From Arthrobotrys musiformis (taxonomy: Eukaryota; Ascomycota; Orbiliomycetes; Orbiliales; Orbiliaceae), in assembly GCA_036971715.1 (NCBI GenBank), contig JAVHJL010000003.1:2728001-2792000 (forward strand): DNA of 64,000 nucleotides. Direction: 5' to 3'. Within the stretch, counting starts at the first letter, position 1. Every line of letters starts with the position of its first letter. A model generated the notes under the pieces. It was not told the origin of the DNA. It saw only the letters and a list, made by a program, of their open reading frames with translations, and did not search any database. The position numbers and the translations under genes were made by a program. Shown one piece after another: positions 35,036 to 46,004 of the stretch.

Positions 35036-35842
35036 TCAATCGCAACAACAGCAACAACGACCGCAAAGACGAGCAAAGATGCAACCTTCCTGCATAGCTC
35101 TCCTTTCCGCTTCCTTTTCCATTTCCTCCTGCCTATCATTCCAGACCTCGCCATCAAGATCTATTCTTCTTCTCGTGGGGTCCGCGGTCAAAAAAACATT
35201 TCTGATTCTGGCTTGGGTCTCGGGGGAGTAGGGTTCCATGGGTTCCGGCGGGGAGGGCGGGCTATTGATCGTGCCGTCCGTTTCGGGTAGTCGTTTTGGA
35301 CCTTCTCCTGGTTTGTATACCTCGACTTTGTATCTATCCTTATCTCGCTTCGGACGGTCTTCCTGTTTTGGGTAGTTTTTTTTGTCGAATAGATGGTCGG
35401 GGTATCGGTATCTGGGTGTTGATGGTCTGGTTGTTTTGGGTGATGGTGGCCCGGTTGCTTTCCTGGATGACGGTGGTCCGGTTGTTTTTTTGGATGGTGA
35501 TGGGTTGGATGCTGGTTGGGTGGAGGTACCCTGGGTTTTCTGGGAGGTTTTAATTTTGTTTACGAAAGCGGTTGGTGGCCATGGTGGGTTGTTTTCTTCG
35601 GGTTTGATGGGGGGGTTGAGGCCGTATATTTCATGATATGCGGGTCCCTCGGGCGATGATTCTCGTGGAGGGGTATTCCCGGTTAGGGGCGCGGGGGGTA
35701 TTGAGGCGGTAGAAGGGACTGATGGTATCGGTGATGGGGAGGGGGATTCTATTCTTGATCTTTGATAGGTCGTGGAGGGTTTCTTGGAGGGTTTTTTGGG
35801 GAGTTTTTGACCCCGGAAGAGGGAGGTTATGAAGTCTAGCAT
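35036..35842 (-). CDS. Disordered protein with C-terminal cysteine cluster
   Basis: Single-exon frame of 268 residues, family unknown. It is dominated by Pro, Ser, Thr and Lys and is largely disordered. A short imperfect repeat occurs in the middle (KKTTGPPSSRKATGPPSPKTTRPS). The N-terminus MLDFITSLFRGQKLPKK is amphipathic/basic. The last 15 residues, IFARLCGRCCCCCD, contain six cysteines in seven positions near the end, resembling palmitoylated or metal-binding tails in small membrane-attached fungal proteins. A helical, charged stretch (VWNDRQEEMEKEAERRAM) precedes it. I infer peripheral membrane attachment by S-acylation. Coding status rests on frame length, lack of stops and composition. 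Confidence 0.65.
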   Translation of the reverse strand: MLDFITSLFRGQKLPKKPSKKPSTTYQRSRIESPSPSPIPSVPSTASIPPAPLTGNTPPRESSPEGPAYHEIYGLNPPIKPEENNPPWPPTAFVNKIKTSQKTQGTSTQPASNPSPSKKTTGPPSSRKATGPPSPKTTRPSTPRYRYPDHLFDKKNYPKQEDRPKRDKDRYKVEVYKPGEGPKRLPETDGTINSPPSPPEPMEPYSPETQARIRNVFLTADPTRRRIDLDGEVWNDRQEEMEKEAERRAMQEGCIFARLCGRCCCCCD

Positions 35843-36423
35843 TTTTAGGGATTGGTGGGGGGTAAAGTTATACGGCGTGTATGCGTATTGAGGAGGGAGA
35901 GAAGGAAGGTGGAGTGCGGGATTGGGATGTGGGGGTATTTATTGTAATCGGGGAATATGATTTATTTATATCAATTTGATTGATGATGGTGATGCTACAG
36001 ATTGGCGAGAATATCGTGATTTATGCAATGTGCGTTGAAGTTGTTGTGTTTTCTTTCTGATCGATGGCCGAAAGTGGAAATGGATGGTGGTTTTGAGGGT
36101 TCTGATTGGACCGTTGCGGAGGACCCTTGTCTCCTTACTGGTGGTAAAGGGTAGCTGGTCTACAGGATAGACCCTGGTTAGAGGATGGTCTGCGGGCTGT
36201 GGGAGTAAGATAACAGAGATAAATTCTTAGACAGATAGCTATGCAGATGAAATATTTCACTTTCCGAATAGGTCCGCTGATACCTGTAACAATCGTAATT
36301 ATCTATAAATGACATGACACCTCCATCTAATTCTAAGAACATCCAAACCGCCTAGCCTTAAATATATCAACGCCGTCAAATGCTTAAACCCCGCCGGTAG
36401 AAAAGTAAACATACATCTGAAAT
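35843..36423. other. Intergenic, upstream of Cys-cluster gene
   Basis: A 581-bp spacer between two genes on the minus strand. Nothing beyond probable UTR and promoter sequence is seen. Confidence 0.45.
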
Positions 36424-38784
36424 CTACTCATCCCTCTTCACCGCAAACTTTTCCAGCCACTCCCTCGCTCTGTTCATCGTCTCCAGTTCATCAGTCGCCT
36501 CAAGTGCCACCGCATCAATCGCTTTAACACACCACTCGATCGCCCATCCGCTCTTCCCTTGCGAGTCCTGCGTAAAACTCAACATCTCCGCCAGGTGTTT
36601 TCGCTTCGAGATTGTTTCATCGACGCAGAAGTGTAGCGGGTGGGAAGTATACCCGCCTTGTAACCCTTCTTTTGTCACCAGCGGCTTCACGAGTGCGGTG
36701 GCTTCCTTTGGTGGCACGGCCGGCAGTGGCGGCTTTCTGTTCGCCCTGCCGGTCTTGCACATTTCATTCGTACACCAGCTCTTTCCGCAGCCCTTGAGCA
36801 GCTGGGTTAGATACCGCAATTCCGCCCGCCTTGCCAGCGCTTGGTTCGTCGGGTCGTACGCGGATGAGTACAAGGGTCCGAAACACACCGAACACAGTCC
36901 CAAGTTGTTATCCGATGCGGTTCTAGCACAATTCACGTTCCTGCAAATTCTGGGGAGCGGCTGGGATTTCCGCTCGAGATCGTGGTTTTTCAGATGGACC
37001 TCCATGTTCTTGAGCTGTACTATTCGTTCGCAGATATGGCAGTTTGTGGTTCTACCGCCGCAACTGGTTTCGTGCGGCGCTAGGCCTGTGATTGCGGCTG
37101 TGAAGTCCGTGTCCTCCTCTTGAGGGACAACGAGATGACAAAACCGGCAGAGGATAAGTTTGTTCGGACAGGTTGTGGTTTTGTGTGATGCTAGTTCGGG
37201 GAGGGAACCGGCGCTGTAATCGCAGGATGGGCACCTACGAGCTGTGTGGGAGATGTCCATGTGTTTGTTGTAGGTGTTACGGTCTGGGGTGTTCAGACCG
37301 AATGCCTTGCATTCTGTGCAATGCCAGTGATCTGATTCCGTGCCCCTTTTGAAAACTTGACCGCAGCCGTGCGGGCAGAGGATGTTATTACGGAAGCAGA
37401 AATTCTGGTGGAGCATCATAGAGCGTTTGGGGATCGAACGTTTGCAGTTGGAGCATATTTCGCTATCTGGGGTTGTTGTTTCTGCCATCTCTTCATCTTC
37501 CTCGTCTTCGTTTTGGTGGGTTGTCTGTGTTATTGAGAGGAGGAACTTTGTGGGAGGGGGCATTGGTTTCTTGGAGTTCGGGTCTATGAGGGTTTGTTCG
37601 TAGACTTGCAGCGAGATCCTAACCTCCCTTGCAGATATGATGATAGGGTCGTCTGGAGCGATTACAATGGGTTTTGAACCATCGAATCTGGCCCATGTCC
37701 ATTCCTCCAGCTTTGGGTAGCCCTGGATCGTGTTAGTTGAAACTAAGATATCAACATTCTCCTCTGGTACATTTATCCATATTGGCTTCGAGCGATCCCA
37801 TGTTTTCAAATTAAACCGGACAAAATTACCGTCTGATATCGTTCCTTCCTTGGGGCCATCGATATTTATCTGCCCTCCGGAACTTGCTTCGGCGTGTTTG
37901 CGTAATTCCCGCTGCCGTAGCGATTCCTTCGCTTGTTCTTCATTGAGAGGTTCAATATCGACTTCCAGGTCCGTATCGACAATACAGATTGCTTCTGTTC
38001 CTTCGGGTTTTACTTGATCTATCAGGAATTTGAAGTCTTTCTTCCCTGGTTGGTGTGATGATAATCGTGGTATCGCTAGGATGTTATTGACCGATAAGGT
38101 TGTGAAGTTCTTTTGCAAGTGATTTTCTAATATTGGTTTCCAATCTTCCTCATACCCGGCATCCAGAGGACGTAGCCGAGCAAAAGTGCCCTTCGGAACA
38201 TTGACAGCCTCGACTTTGATCCTGATTTCTACCTCTGTGTCATCTCCCTGTTCCTGCTCAGAACCATTACTGCTAGTAGCAGCGATGGTAGACAGGGCTA
38301 AGCCTTCTCGCAAAAAGGTGCTGAGGACAACCTGCCCTTCCTCCGCCGAGAACTCTCGAATACCCGCGTATGCGATCCTTCCGGTTGCGAGATTTGTAAC
38401 ACGGAACGTAAGAGGGTGCGGCAGCTGCTGACGAGCTTCGTTACGTCTGGCTAGAGCTACATGGGGGGGTACGTAATCCCACGAGGCCGGATCGTTTGCT
38501 GTGGTTCTGGTATTTGTGGCAGATTGCAGGTGGTTAGCTGCTGATTGCGAGGCCGCTTCGAGTAAGTTTTCGAGGGCGGCCTGTGGCAAAAGAAGTTTGT
38601 CGCCGGTTAGGGATGGTGGGGGAGGAGATGGGGAGAGGGTGAAGGTTGAAGACCAGCTGAGCGGGGGAGAAGCGGGCACCGCTGTTGCTGTTTTGCGTGC
38701 CATAGCTTGACTGCGTTCCCTCTTCTCTTGCTTCAGCTGAGCTCTGGTCTGTGAGGTCCCTGGGACAGAGCCAAGCCTAGCCAA
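36424..38784 (-). CDS. UFD1-domain / zinc-finger / AZUL protein
   Basis: Single-exon gene of 786 residues with three modules. (1) A UFD1 fold at about residues 45-275: GDKLLLPQAALENLL, PLTFRVTNLATGRIAYAGIREF, VPKGTFARLRP, a LSVNNILAIP strand and IVDTDLEVDIEPL, matching yeast and human Ufd1. (2) A zinc-binding region at about 445-600 with repeated Cys/His pairs (CSNCKRSIPKRSMMLHQNFC, CPHGCGQVF, CPSCDYSAG, CRFCHLVVP), similar to TRAF/XAF1-type fingers. (3) An AZUL-like finger at about 655-725, LLKGCGKSWCTNEMCKTG with a later HFCVDE, as at the N-terminus of UBE3A ligases. Ufd1 works with Npl4 and Cdc48 in extracting ubiquitylated substrates. A Cdc48/proteasome-linked role is inferred. Alternative start at Met28 (38703). 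Confidence 0.88.
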   Translation of the reverse strand: MARLGSVPGTSQTRAQLKQEKRERSQAMARKTATAVPASPPLSWSSTFTLSPSPPPPSLTGDKLLLPQAALENLLEAASQSAANHLQSATNTRTTANDPASWDYVPPHVALARRNEARQQLPHPLTFRVTNLATGRIAYAGIREFSAEEGQVVLSTFLREGLALSTIAATSSNGSEQEQGDDTEVEIRIKVEAVNVPKGTFARLRPLDAGYEEDWKPILENHLQKNFTTLSVNNILAIPRLSSHQPGKKDFKFLIDQVKPEGTEAICIVDTDLEVDIEPLNEEQAKESLRQRELRKHAEASSGGQINIDGPKEGTISDGNFVRFNLKTWDRSKPIWINVPEENVDILVSTNTIQGYPKLEEWTWARFDGSKPIVIAPDDPIIISAREVRISLQVYEQTLIDPNSKKPMPPPTKFLLSITQTTHQNEDEEDEEMAETTTPDSEICSNCKRSIPKRSMMLHQNFCFRNNILCPHGCGQVFKRGTESDHWHCTECKAFGLNTPDRNTYNKHMDISHTARRCPSCDYSAGSLPELASHKTTTCPNKLILCRFCHLVVPQEEDTDFTAAITGLAPHETSCGGRTTNCHICERIVQLKNMEVHLKNHDLERKSQPLPRICRNVNCARTASDNNLGLCSVCFGPLYSSAYDPTNQALARRAELRYLTQLLKGCGKSWCTNEMCKTGRANRKPPLPAVPPKEATALVKPLVTKEGLQGGYTSHPLHFCVDETISKRKHLAEMLSFTQDSQGKSGWAIEWCVKAIDAVALEATDELETMNRAREWLEKFAVKRDE

Positions 38785-41303
38785 CCTAAGCTATGGTTTG
38801 CTGGCGGTAATCAACGATGGTTTCTATTTTGAAGGATGGAATAGATGGATGAAGCCTTGTAGGTGGTGTTTGCGTATGCATGCAGATGCTGTCACCGGCG
38901 CGGCTCGATATCGAGAGAAAGTGGAGTTTTATACGGTGCAGGATCCTGATATCATCGACGCTCTTAGCGGCGGTGCTTGCTAAGCTGGCCGGTTGGTGTT
39001 TTTATTCATTTTAGCGTTGCGTGGTTCCAGCACGTTCCACACCGCAACACGCGACCACATTTCTCAATCCAACCTCACCTCCACACCTGATGACGGATAT
39101 ACAGACACAGCTGCACAGGCTATACCACAGACCTGCTATAGAATGACTAACAAGCAAGCTAGCTATGTAGCTAGCTACCTGTACTTCCTCATGCACGCTG
39201 CACCGTCGCTGCACACTTCGACAGCTGCACGGGAAAAGGAATGGATGGCAAACAACGGCATTGCTGAAACACTAGCTACATATTGACGTCCTCCATCGCT
39301 AACGACTCGACGACGTATGGGACTAACAGTGGCCTCCCCACGGAAAAGGGATTCCAGAAGACCCAATCGAAGTGTACCCCTGGCACGTGGCCAAGTGGTG
39401 CGACAGTGCGCAACTCTGAGTCCGATCACCCTCCCTTTTCACCATTAGCTCACCATTTGGTTCTCGAATTCCGCGACCTATTAGTTCAAGACTTTGAGAG
39501 GCCCAGGAAACCTTATCATGGCAATTTCCACATCCACGGAAATTGGCGTGATATCACACTGCTCCCCTGTTCTTAACAGACACTGACCTGACATCAATGG
39601 GTACCCCGACTTGCGATCTAGGCTGTTGGGCGAGCTGGTGTTGTAGATGCATTGATTGTGATGTTATGCCTTCGCGTCTACAGGGAAGGATCAATATGGA
39701 AAAGGAAATATAAAGAGTCAAGACTAACTAGGACGTTTACAGCCGAAATGAGAGAAAAAAAAGAACGGCTTGCTAACAGGCAGAAGAGTTATGTTTGCAG
39801 CGCTTGTGCACATATTCCTTCGGCGGACGGATTCGCAAGACAGGGCTTCCAACTGGCCACTGGCCCGCTTTGCAGCTGAGACTAAGTTATCAACAATCAC
39901 AAACCTGGCGCTAAGCAGGGCAATGTGAGTTCTGATCCGTGGTTGTTGGTTGGAAAATCGAACGGCAGGGAAAACCAGAATTCATTCATTCGAGAGATCC
40001 AGACCAAAAGAGAGCGAGCTCGATCGAGAGTGAAAAAATTTCTACGGTTGACACGGATCTTAATGCGGATTAAAATTGCAAGATTGAAGGTCTCACAGCA
40101 TCAGTGACGAAAATTCCTTCGCCAGGGCGGATTCACTTGAGCCGTCCAGGAAGATTCGCCAATTAAATCACCCTCTCGGCCAGCCGTCGACGTTGATCTA
40201 GCTTCGAATTTCTCGGGTTCGAGCTTTTTTCGTCCCAGCCAGCTCAATTAGGCACGTCACGTTTCAGTCCGCATTGTGCCTGAGCACTGGCCAAATACCG
40301 GAGCATTTTTTGCATAGCCATTCCATATACACTATGTATTCCCTTCAAAGAAGCATTGATGCCCGCAATTGACGTTCATTAATCAAGTCAAAGCTTACCC
40401 ACCACCTGCAAATAATGTCGATGGCACCAATATAATGCGGATATATTGGACTTAATCTACCTGTTAATGGCATTTCTGCCACAGAGACGCGGTTTCCTGC
40501 TTGGAATAGCAATCAATCACACGTCCATTAGTTGACCATATGCATTCGCGGAACCACTCGAAAGGTTACAGGCGGGGCTTTGAATAACGCCTCTCGTTGA
40601 GTGGAGCCAATGGCCTTACAGTGGCACCATGGGCAGGAATCTATTTTCGAACCCATCTCACTTCTCACTGCTTTTACTGAAAGCTCTCCAACCACTTCAA
40701 AACGGGGCACTTGACAGAGAAAATCGGCAATAGGTGAATTGAGGTGCATTCGATATTGCTATCTCCATCAATGAATGAGCTTCATTCGACACCTAGGCAG
40801 AAAACTTACATCAGATGACACCTCTCCTATGCATTGCAATGGAGTAGGCCCGTCGATGTCTCCCTTCCCTGCCTTGCCCTGCCGTGCTCTCGCAATTGAT
40901 CCCTTCCCGCCCTCTGTAAACGCAAGGAGAAGCATGTTTCGGATTCCGATAGCTTTTTGAGATACCGGCAAGATCTCTGATTTGCTGTACGGGATGCCCA
41001 ATACGTCCGCATTCCTTGGTCAGGGCATCCTCCCGTGCGAGGGGTTGTTTGCCAGGGGCACCCACTTTTTCTTCTTTTCTTCCTGGCATTTTCCCTTGCC
41101 TGTGATATTCGATGCGTGATGAGGGCTTGGTTCTGGGTGGTGGGACCTTTTCGTCCCCAGTTCCCCTTTTTGCGCCAAAGGCGACAGGACCCCTGAACTA
41201 AGACTAAATGAAGCAAGCCAACTTTGCTGCTAAGGTCTCCCGCCAGCGAACGCATGGGGACAAGGGACAAGAAGGGACTCAAGTCGAGAAAAAGAGAAAA
41301 GAG

Positions 41304-41334
<31 letters not shown>

Positions 41335-42061
41335 GGCTGGCTGTGAGGCATAAGAAGAGCGCCTCTCTTATTCTCCTTATAAGAGGTCTCTTGCTTGTTT
41401 CAACCATTTTTATTTTTACGCAGGTGACGTTCACATTCAGATTGTGTTTTTTTTGGATGTCAAGATGGTTTCGTGTTCTGCAGGATTGCCCCAGGGAGAC
41501 TTCTAACCGGACGGTCACAGATGTTGTGAATATAACAATTCACGGCCCCCGCCCCTTGAACAAATACCACCTACTCACTCTCGTTTTAATTTTTGTTTGG
41601 ACTAGACTTTCTTTTCCTTCGTTCGTTTTTTTTTAGCCATTTGCATTTTCCATATTTCCTTTTAGCTCTGGACTGGACGATAAGTTAGTTATTATCTCGC
41701 AGAGGTCCCCCGGAAACAAAATTTAGACCGTCTCGAAACAACAGGAATTTCGAAAACGAGGAATGGTGGCAGTAGTTTGCGGGTATCTATCACAATCCGA
41801 CAACGTTAACTTCAAACATCACGAGCCGAGAGACCCTCAAGTGTTCAACGGCAGCACATCCTTGCCATATTAAACTTATAACAAGTATCAACCCGGCTGC
41901 AAGGGAATCACAGCACAATAAAAGTGTCCCCCCGCCACCAAGAGTTACAGATCTAGAGGGAGAGAGGGAGCGAGAGATAAGGAAACAAAGAGGAAAAGGA
42001 CATTTTTGGAGACAACTCTCATTTTATTTGTTTTATTTTTCGTTTTTAGAAATCCGTCACG
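38785..42061. other. 3.3-kb gene-poor region
   Basis: No frame here has convincing coding character. It contains a 27-A run (41304-41330), an AGCTAGCTA-type palindromic patch near 39156-39178, and from about 41700 a long leader probably belonging to the gene at 42062. A minus-strand 73-codon frame (40528-40749) has a CPWCHCKA motif vaguely like an integrase zinc finger, but it is too weak to call. Confidence 0.45.
41304..41330. repeat. 27-A homopolymer run
   Basis: Unbroken run of 27 A, preceded by A/G-rich sequence (gagaaaaagagaaaagag). It could be a simple-sequence expansion or the tail of an old retroposed copy, but no gene-like sequence precedes it. Confidence 0.85.
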
Positions 42062-45000
42062 ATGCCGTCGGCGACCATGGCGGCGAACCGCATGAGCATG
42101 AAACCTGCGTCGGTTGCATCGATATCAGGCCCACAGGGCGAGCTCAACACCCACCTGGGAATGCTCCCATCCTCGCCAAATATTCTTGTGTTGCCAGCAG
42201 TCAGCATACCCGCCAGGTTCTCCCCAAACAGTCCGATATCACCTTCTGGAGAGTATCCTACAATCGATGTCAGGGATTTGGTGACTTCGGCATACGCAGC
42301 ATACGCCGAACGACAAGAGTTGGCGGAAGGGTTTGTGGTAAATCATCCTTCGAGAGGAGTTATACTGCAAAAGGGATGGATCACATTACTAGCGGAATGC
42401 GCTCAGCTGCTATTGGAAACGAAGACTTGCGAAACGGTGGAGGAGGCTGTTGCGGCAGTCAAGGCGATCTGCGATGGTGGCGTTGAGGAGATCGAGACTG
42501 AAGAGGAGGTTGAGGTTGAAATAGACATCAGCGACACTGATACCGACAAAACGCCAGTGATCGAAGAGGAGCCGGAGTTGGAGGAGGAGTATGGTGAGAA
42601 TCCACTGAAGCCACAGGCCGTCACACGGTTATCGCGATCTTCCTCTATGACTTCGAATTCTTCCAGTTCGGGGAGGAGTAGATTCAGGGCATCGGATCGG
42701 TCGCTGAGCTCTGCTACCACAAAGGTCGAGGATCCGATCGATGAGATGGACGAGGACAAAATGGTACCTTTGAGGATGAGCAGGTCTACCATCGACCTAC
42801 ACTTGCCCCGATCGCACTCTCAGACTTCTATGAGAGATCGAGAAAGCATGGTCACCCCTCCACCCGGTGCTCTCTCAGGTAGTGGTAAGAGAAGGAGTGG
42901 AGGGAACGGGCGCGAAGGAAAGAGGTTCCCCGTTCGGGCTGCCAGCATGGACAATCTATCCGAGTTCGCTCTCTCGGCTATAAATGATGAGAAGCAGTCG
43001 CCGATCGTGAATGGTGCTACCCCGAGGTTCAGTATGCCTGAGAAGGGGCGAGTCGGGGAGAGGCTATCCGACGAGAAGCTGAATATCACCTTGAAGAGGT
43101 CTTCGGAGCCCCCGGAGCCGCTACTTCTCAAGGATCGTACGGTCGAGAAGTGGAAGCCGCAGTTCCAGCATACGAGGAGCGCGAGCGCCAGCCACAAACT
43201 CTCCAGGGACTCCCTTCTCAGCTCTGGTGGTTCGCCACGAATTTCGGCGCAGTCTTTCGAGAGTAGAAGCTCGACACCGACGAGGTGGAGTGACGAGATT
43301 CCGAAGAAGACTAAAAAGGTTACGGAACGACGAAAAGTGAAAACTGTCAAGACGCACCCTCCTCTTAAGTTCCAAGAGGATGTCATGCTATTCCTTCACG
43401 ATATTGAAACATCATCAACCTTTATGAACTTGGTCGATGCGATATCTATCTCTATCAACAGTATTCCCTCTACTCCATTCACCCCATCTTTTCCTTCACC
43501 CTCTACTGCTTACCCTTCGCCACCAATCTCACCGACAACTCCAACGATTGTGGTCGAACAGGCAGCCGATAGAAGGATGTCAATGTCTTCTGTTTCAGGA
43601 GTACCCAGGCTCAGCCTCTTCCCGCGCCCGAGGACAAAGGATTCAGATAGAGAGCCGGAAAACTTTGCTGAGCTTCTAAAGACGAGATCCAGGCCACCAA
43701 CAAAGGAGCTTCCACCAATCCCAACAACTAGGTTAATAACGCCTGTCAAGAAGATCGATGTTGGAGACGAGTCTCCTTTGGTAATTCAGAATGAGATCCG
43801 AGGGATTTTGGGAGATAGGATGACAGCAGTGCGAAAGTTCCCAACCGTTGTTCAGGGACTGGCATTAGGGATGGGATTGGGGCTTGGGCTTTTGAACTAT
43901 GGTGGTGGCGAGTCGATGGGAAATAGGTTTTGGTCGCCTGTGCTTGGGGGTTCCGGTGGAGGAGCATCTGTCGACCTGATATATGCTGTTGGGTATGAGC
44001 GCGGATGTGAAAAATGGGGGCAAAGATTGGTGCAGCGGGTTACCAGTGGCGTTGGAAGATGTGGACCAGCCCACTGTGTTTCTCTAAGGTAAGCATGGAA
44101 ATGGAAGTAGGCTATATTCGGAATTGGTACTAATATACTTCCTGTTTCTTGTTAGCTACCTCCTTTCATTGTCTCTGCGCCAGCTTAACCCGTCTGCGCC
44201 AAACTACACCTCACAGGTCCATGCAGCGCTTTCTGGAAAGTATCTAGTCCCACAGCTCGAGGACTACTTGTCTGTCAATTCGAATACTAGATGCTTGGTC
44301 ATAACATTCGATGCTGCTACCGTCCCCAACACCAACCTTGAGCCGCTCCGCGAGCTTCGAAGGGTTTTGGATGGAGCCCGCCCTGATTCTGCGTTCAAAA
44401 TCATTTCTGTCATCGGAGGTCCAGTGAATGGAAAAGAGGAGGAACCTGCAACACCACCACCCAAGGTGGACCCTAAGCGTTCATCTAAACCACCTCCACA
44501 TTCGCCGACCCGTGGACCGTCATACCGGACAAGTCCTGTCTCGAAGAAGGCTCCTCAAAATGTCTTGTCGTCACCCCCAAGGCCCAATTCCCGTGCCACT
44601 TCACCTGTCGAAAGGACGCCACCAAGGAAACAAAAGTCAAACGCCGCATTGAGGGCGGATGAGAAAACGCTGATGCGTAGACGCGAGTTGGAGGCACTAT
44701 CTAACATGCTCATTATTCAAAAGCTCGAAGACTACGATGCCTTTGAAGCACACGTCGCTAGAATCTCTGAGCAGCTCTGCGAACGTGAGGAAAAGACAGG
44801 TTCATACAAGGCATTCGAGTCTACTTTTGATGAGCCAGCACCGATTGAAGAACCCGAGGATGCACCAGTTCCCGAGTACACCTCCCAGCCAGAGGATGAA
44901 TACGAAGAAGAGGAGGAAGAGGAAGAGGAAGAAGACGACTTCGAAACTAATTACGGCAATGTCCTAATGACTGTCGACGTTCCACGACAGCAACAGACAC

Positions 45001-45149
45001 AGAAATCCCGCTCGAGCACCTGGAGTAAAATGTGGAGCCGCGAGGGGAAGAAGAGTAAATCAAAGTCTAACGCCCAAGCCCACTATGCATCTCAAGAGCA
45101 AGTGCAAGGCAGCGCCAAAGCGTTCAAACTCCTTGGATTGGATAATTAG
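42062..45149 (+). CDS. Large low-complexity cytoplasmic protein (ascomycete 'gastric mucin-like')
   Basis: Two exons (42062-44088, 44156-45149; 67-bp intron) close at 1,006 residues. The N-terminal about 140 residues look folded (EYPTIDVRDLVTSAYAAYAE, VILQKGWITLLAECAQLLLE). A long disordered Ser/Arg/Glu-rich centre follows, with many phosphorylation-type RSxS sites. A second conserved-looking block spans the intron (LALGMGLGLGLLNYGGG to SLRQLNPSAPNY). Then comes a small domain, YLVPQLEDYLSVNSNTRCLV to LRRVLDGARPDSAFKIISVI, a coiled coil, a poly-Glu tract and a basic end. Similar fungal proteins are commonly labelled gastric mucin-like because of composition only. No signal peptide or membrane helix was seen. 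Function unknown. Confidence 0.78.
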
Positions 45150-46004
45150 ATGTTCTATTGAGCGATACGTTTTTGCATTGTTATTTTTGTTATTTTTTTA
45201 TATTTCTATATTTTTTTTTCTTGCAGCAAAGAAAATTGGAGGAGATACCACAGCAAGTCTAAACAGGAAGCGCAGGCGGGTCATGATCTGGTTTTATTGT
45301 CATGTTTCCTTTTCGTTTCACCATACCACCACCACCGGCGTTCTTTTTTCATCTTTTCGATTTCATCGACAAAAATCACCACCCCCACCGCTACTACACC
45401 CTTTACGAAGCTCATGACTCGGGGAAAAAACGAGGTTTCTCTTGGAGCATAACAAGTTTCACATCGATACCTATTACTTACTATTTATAGTTACATGAGT
45501 ACTATACTTTTTTTTTTTTTTTTTCTCCAAGATATTTTTTTTGAGATTTTAATGTAATTAATTAGAAGCTCACTTGTTGGACTTGTTGGCGGCGATACCT
45601 TGCATTGCTGTGCTATTTTGACCAGATGAGTTATGAAGGATACAATAAAAATAAAGCACTAGTTATTACTCAAGTTTAGCCTCCCGTATAGAGTACTAGT
45701 AAACACCGTGAACGTCAATAGTCCGCAGGTTGAGCATCGAATATGCGAACGCCAAGCGGAGCAGGTTGGCGATTCCCAAAACGGGGCGCTGCAGCTGTGC
45801 CGAGTTCCTGACCACAATTCCTCCCGAATATTCCCACGCCATCTCGACGTATCCGAACGGAAAGCCCGAATTATATATATACCTCAAGGCATGTCGATTC
45901 CGCGATAAGCATAATCAAACGTCCATTTTCAAGCAACTTCCGCCCCTGGTCCTCTCCCCCACAAAAATAAGTCCATTAGTACGGTTACATTCTCCCCTCC
46001 GGCC
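45150..46004. other. Intergenic with 17-T run
   Basis: An 855-bp spacer between co-oriented genes. It contains a T run at 45508-45524 and T-rich 3' UTR-like sequence on the left, and the phosphodiesterase leader on the right. No gene seen. Confidence 0.5.

Noticed and set aside
40528..40749. Minus-strand 73-codon frame with CPWCHCKA and a following KAPP, reminiscent of a retrotransposon integrase zinc finger
   Set aside because: Only the C..C..KA spacing matches; the paired histidines and flanking integrase core are missing, and no neighbouring frame extends it.
40827..41351. 174-codon minus-strand frame beginning with a poly-Phe run
   Set aside because: The Phe run is the 27-A tract read backwards and the rest is Arg/Gly/Thr-rich without motif; a chance frame.
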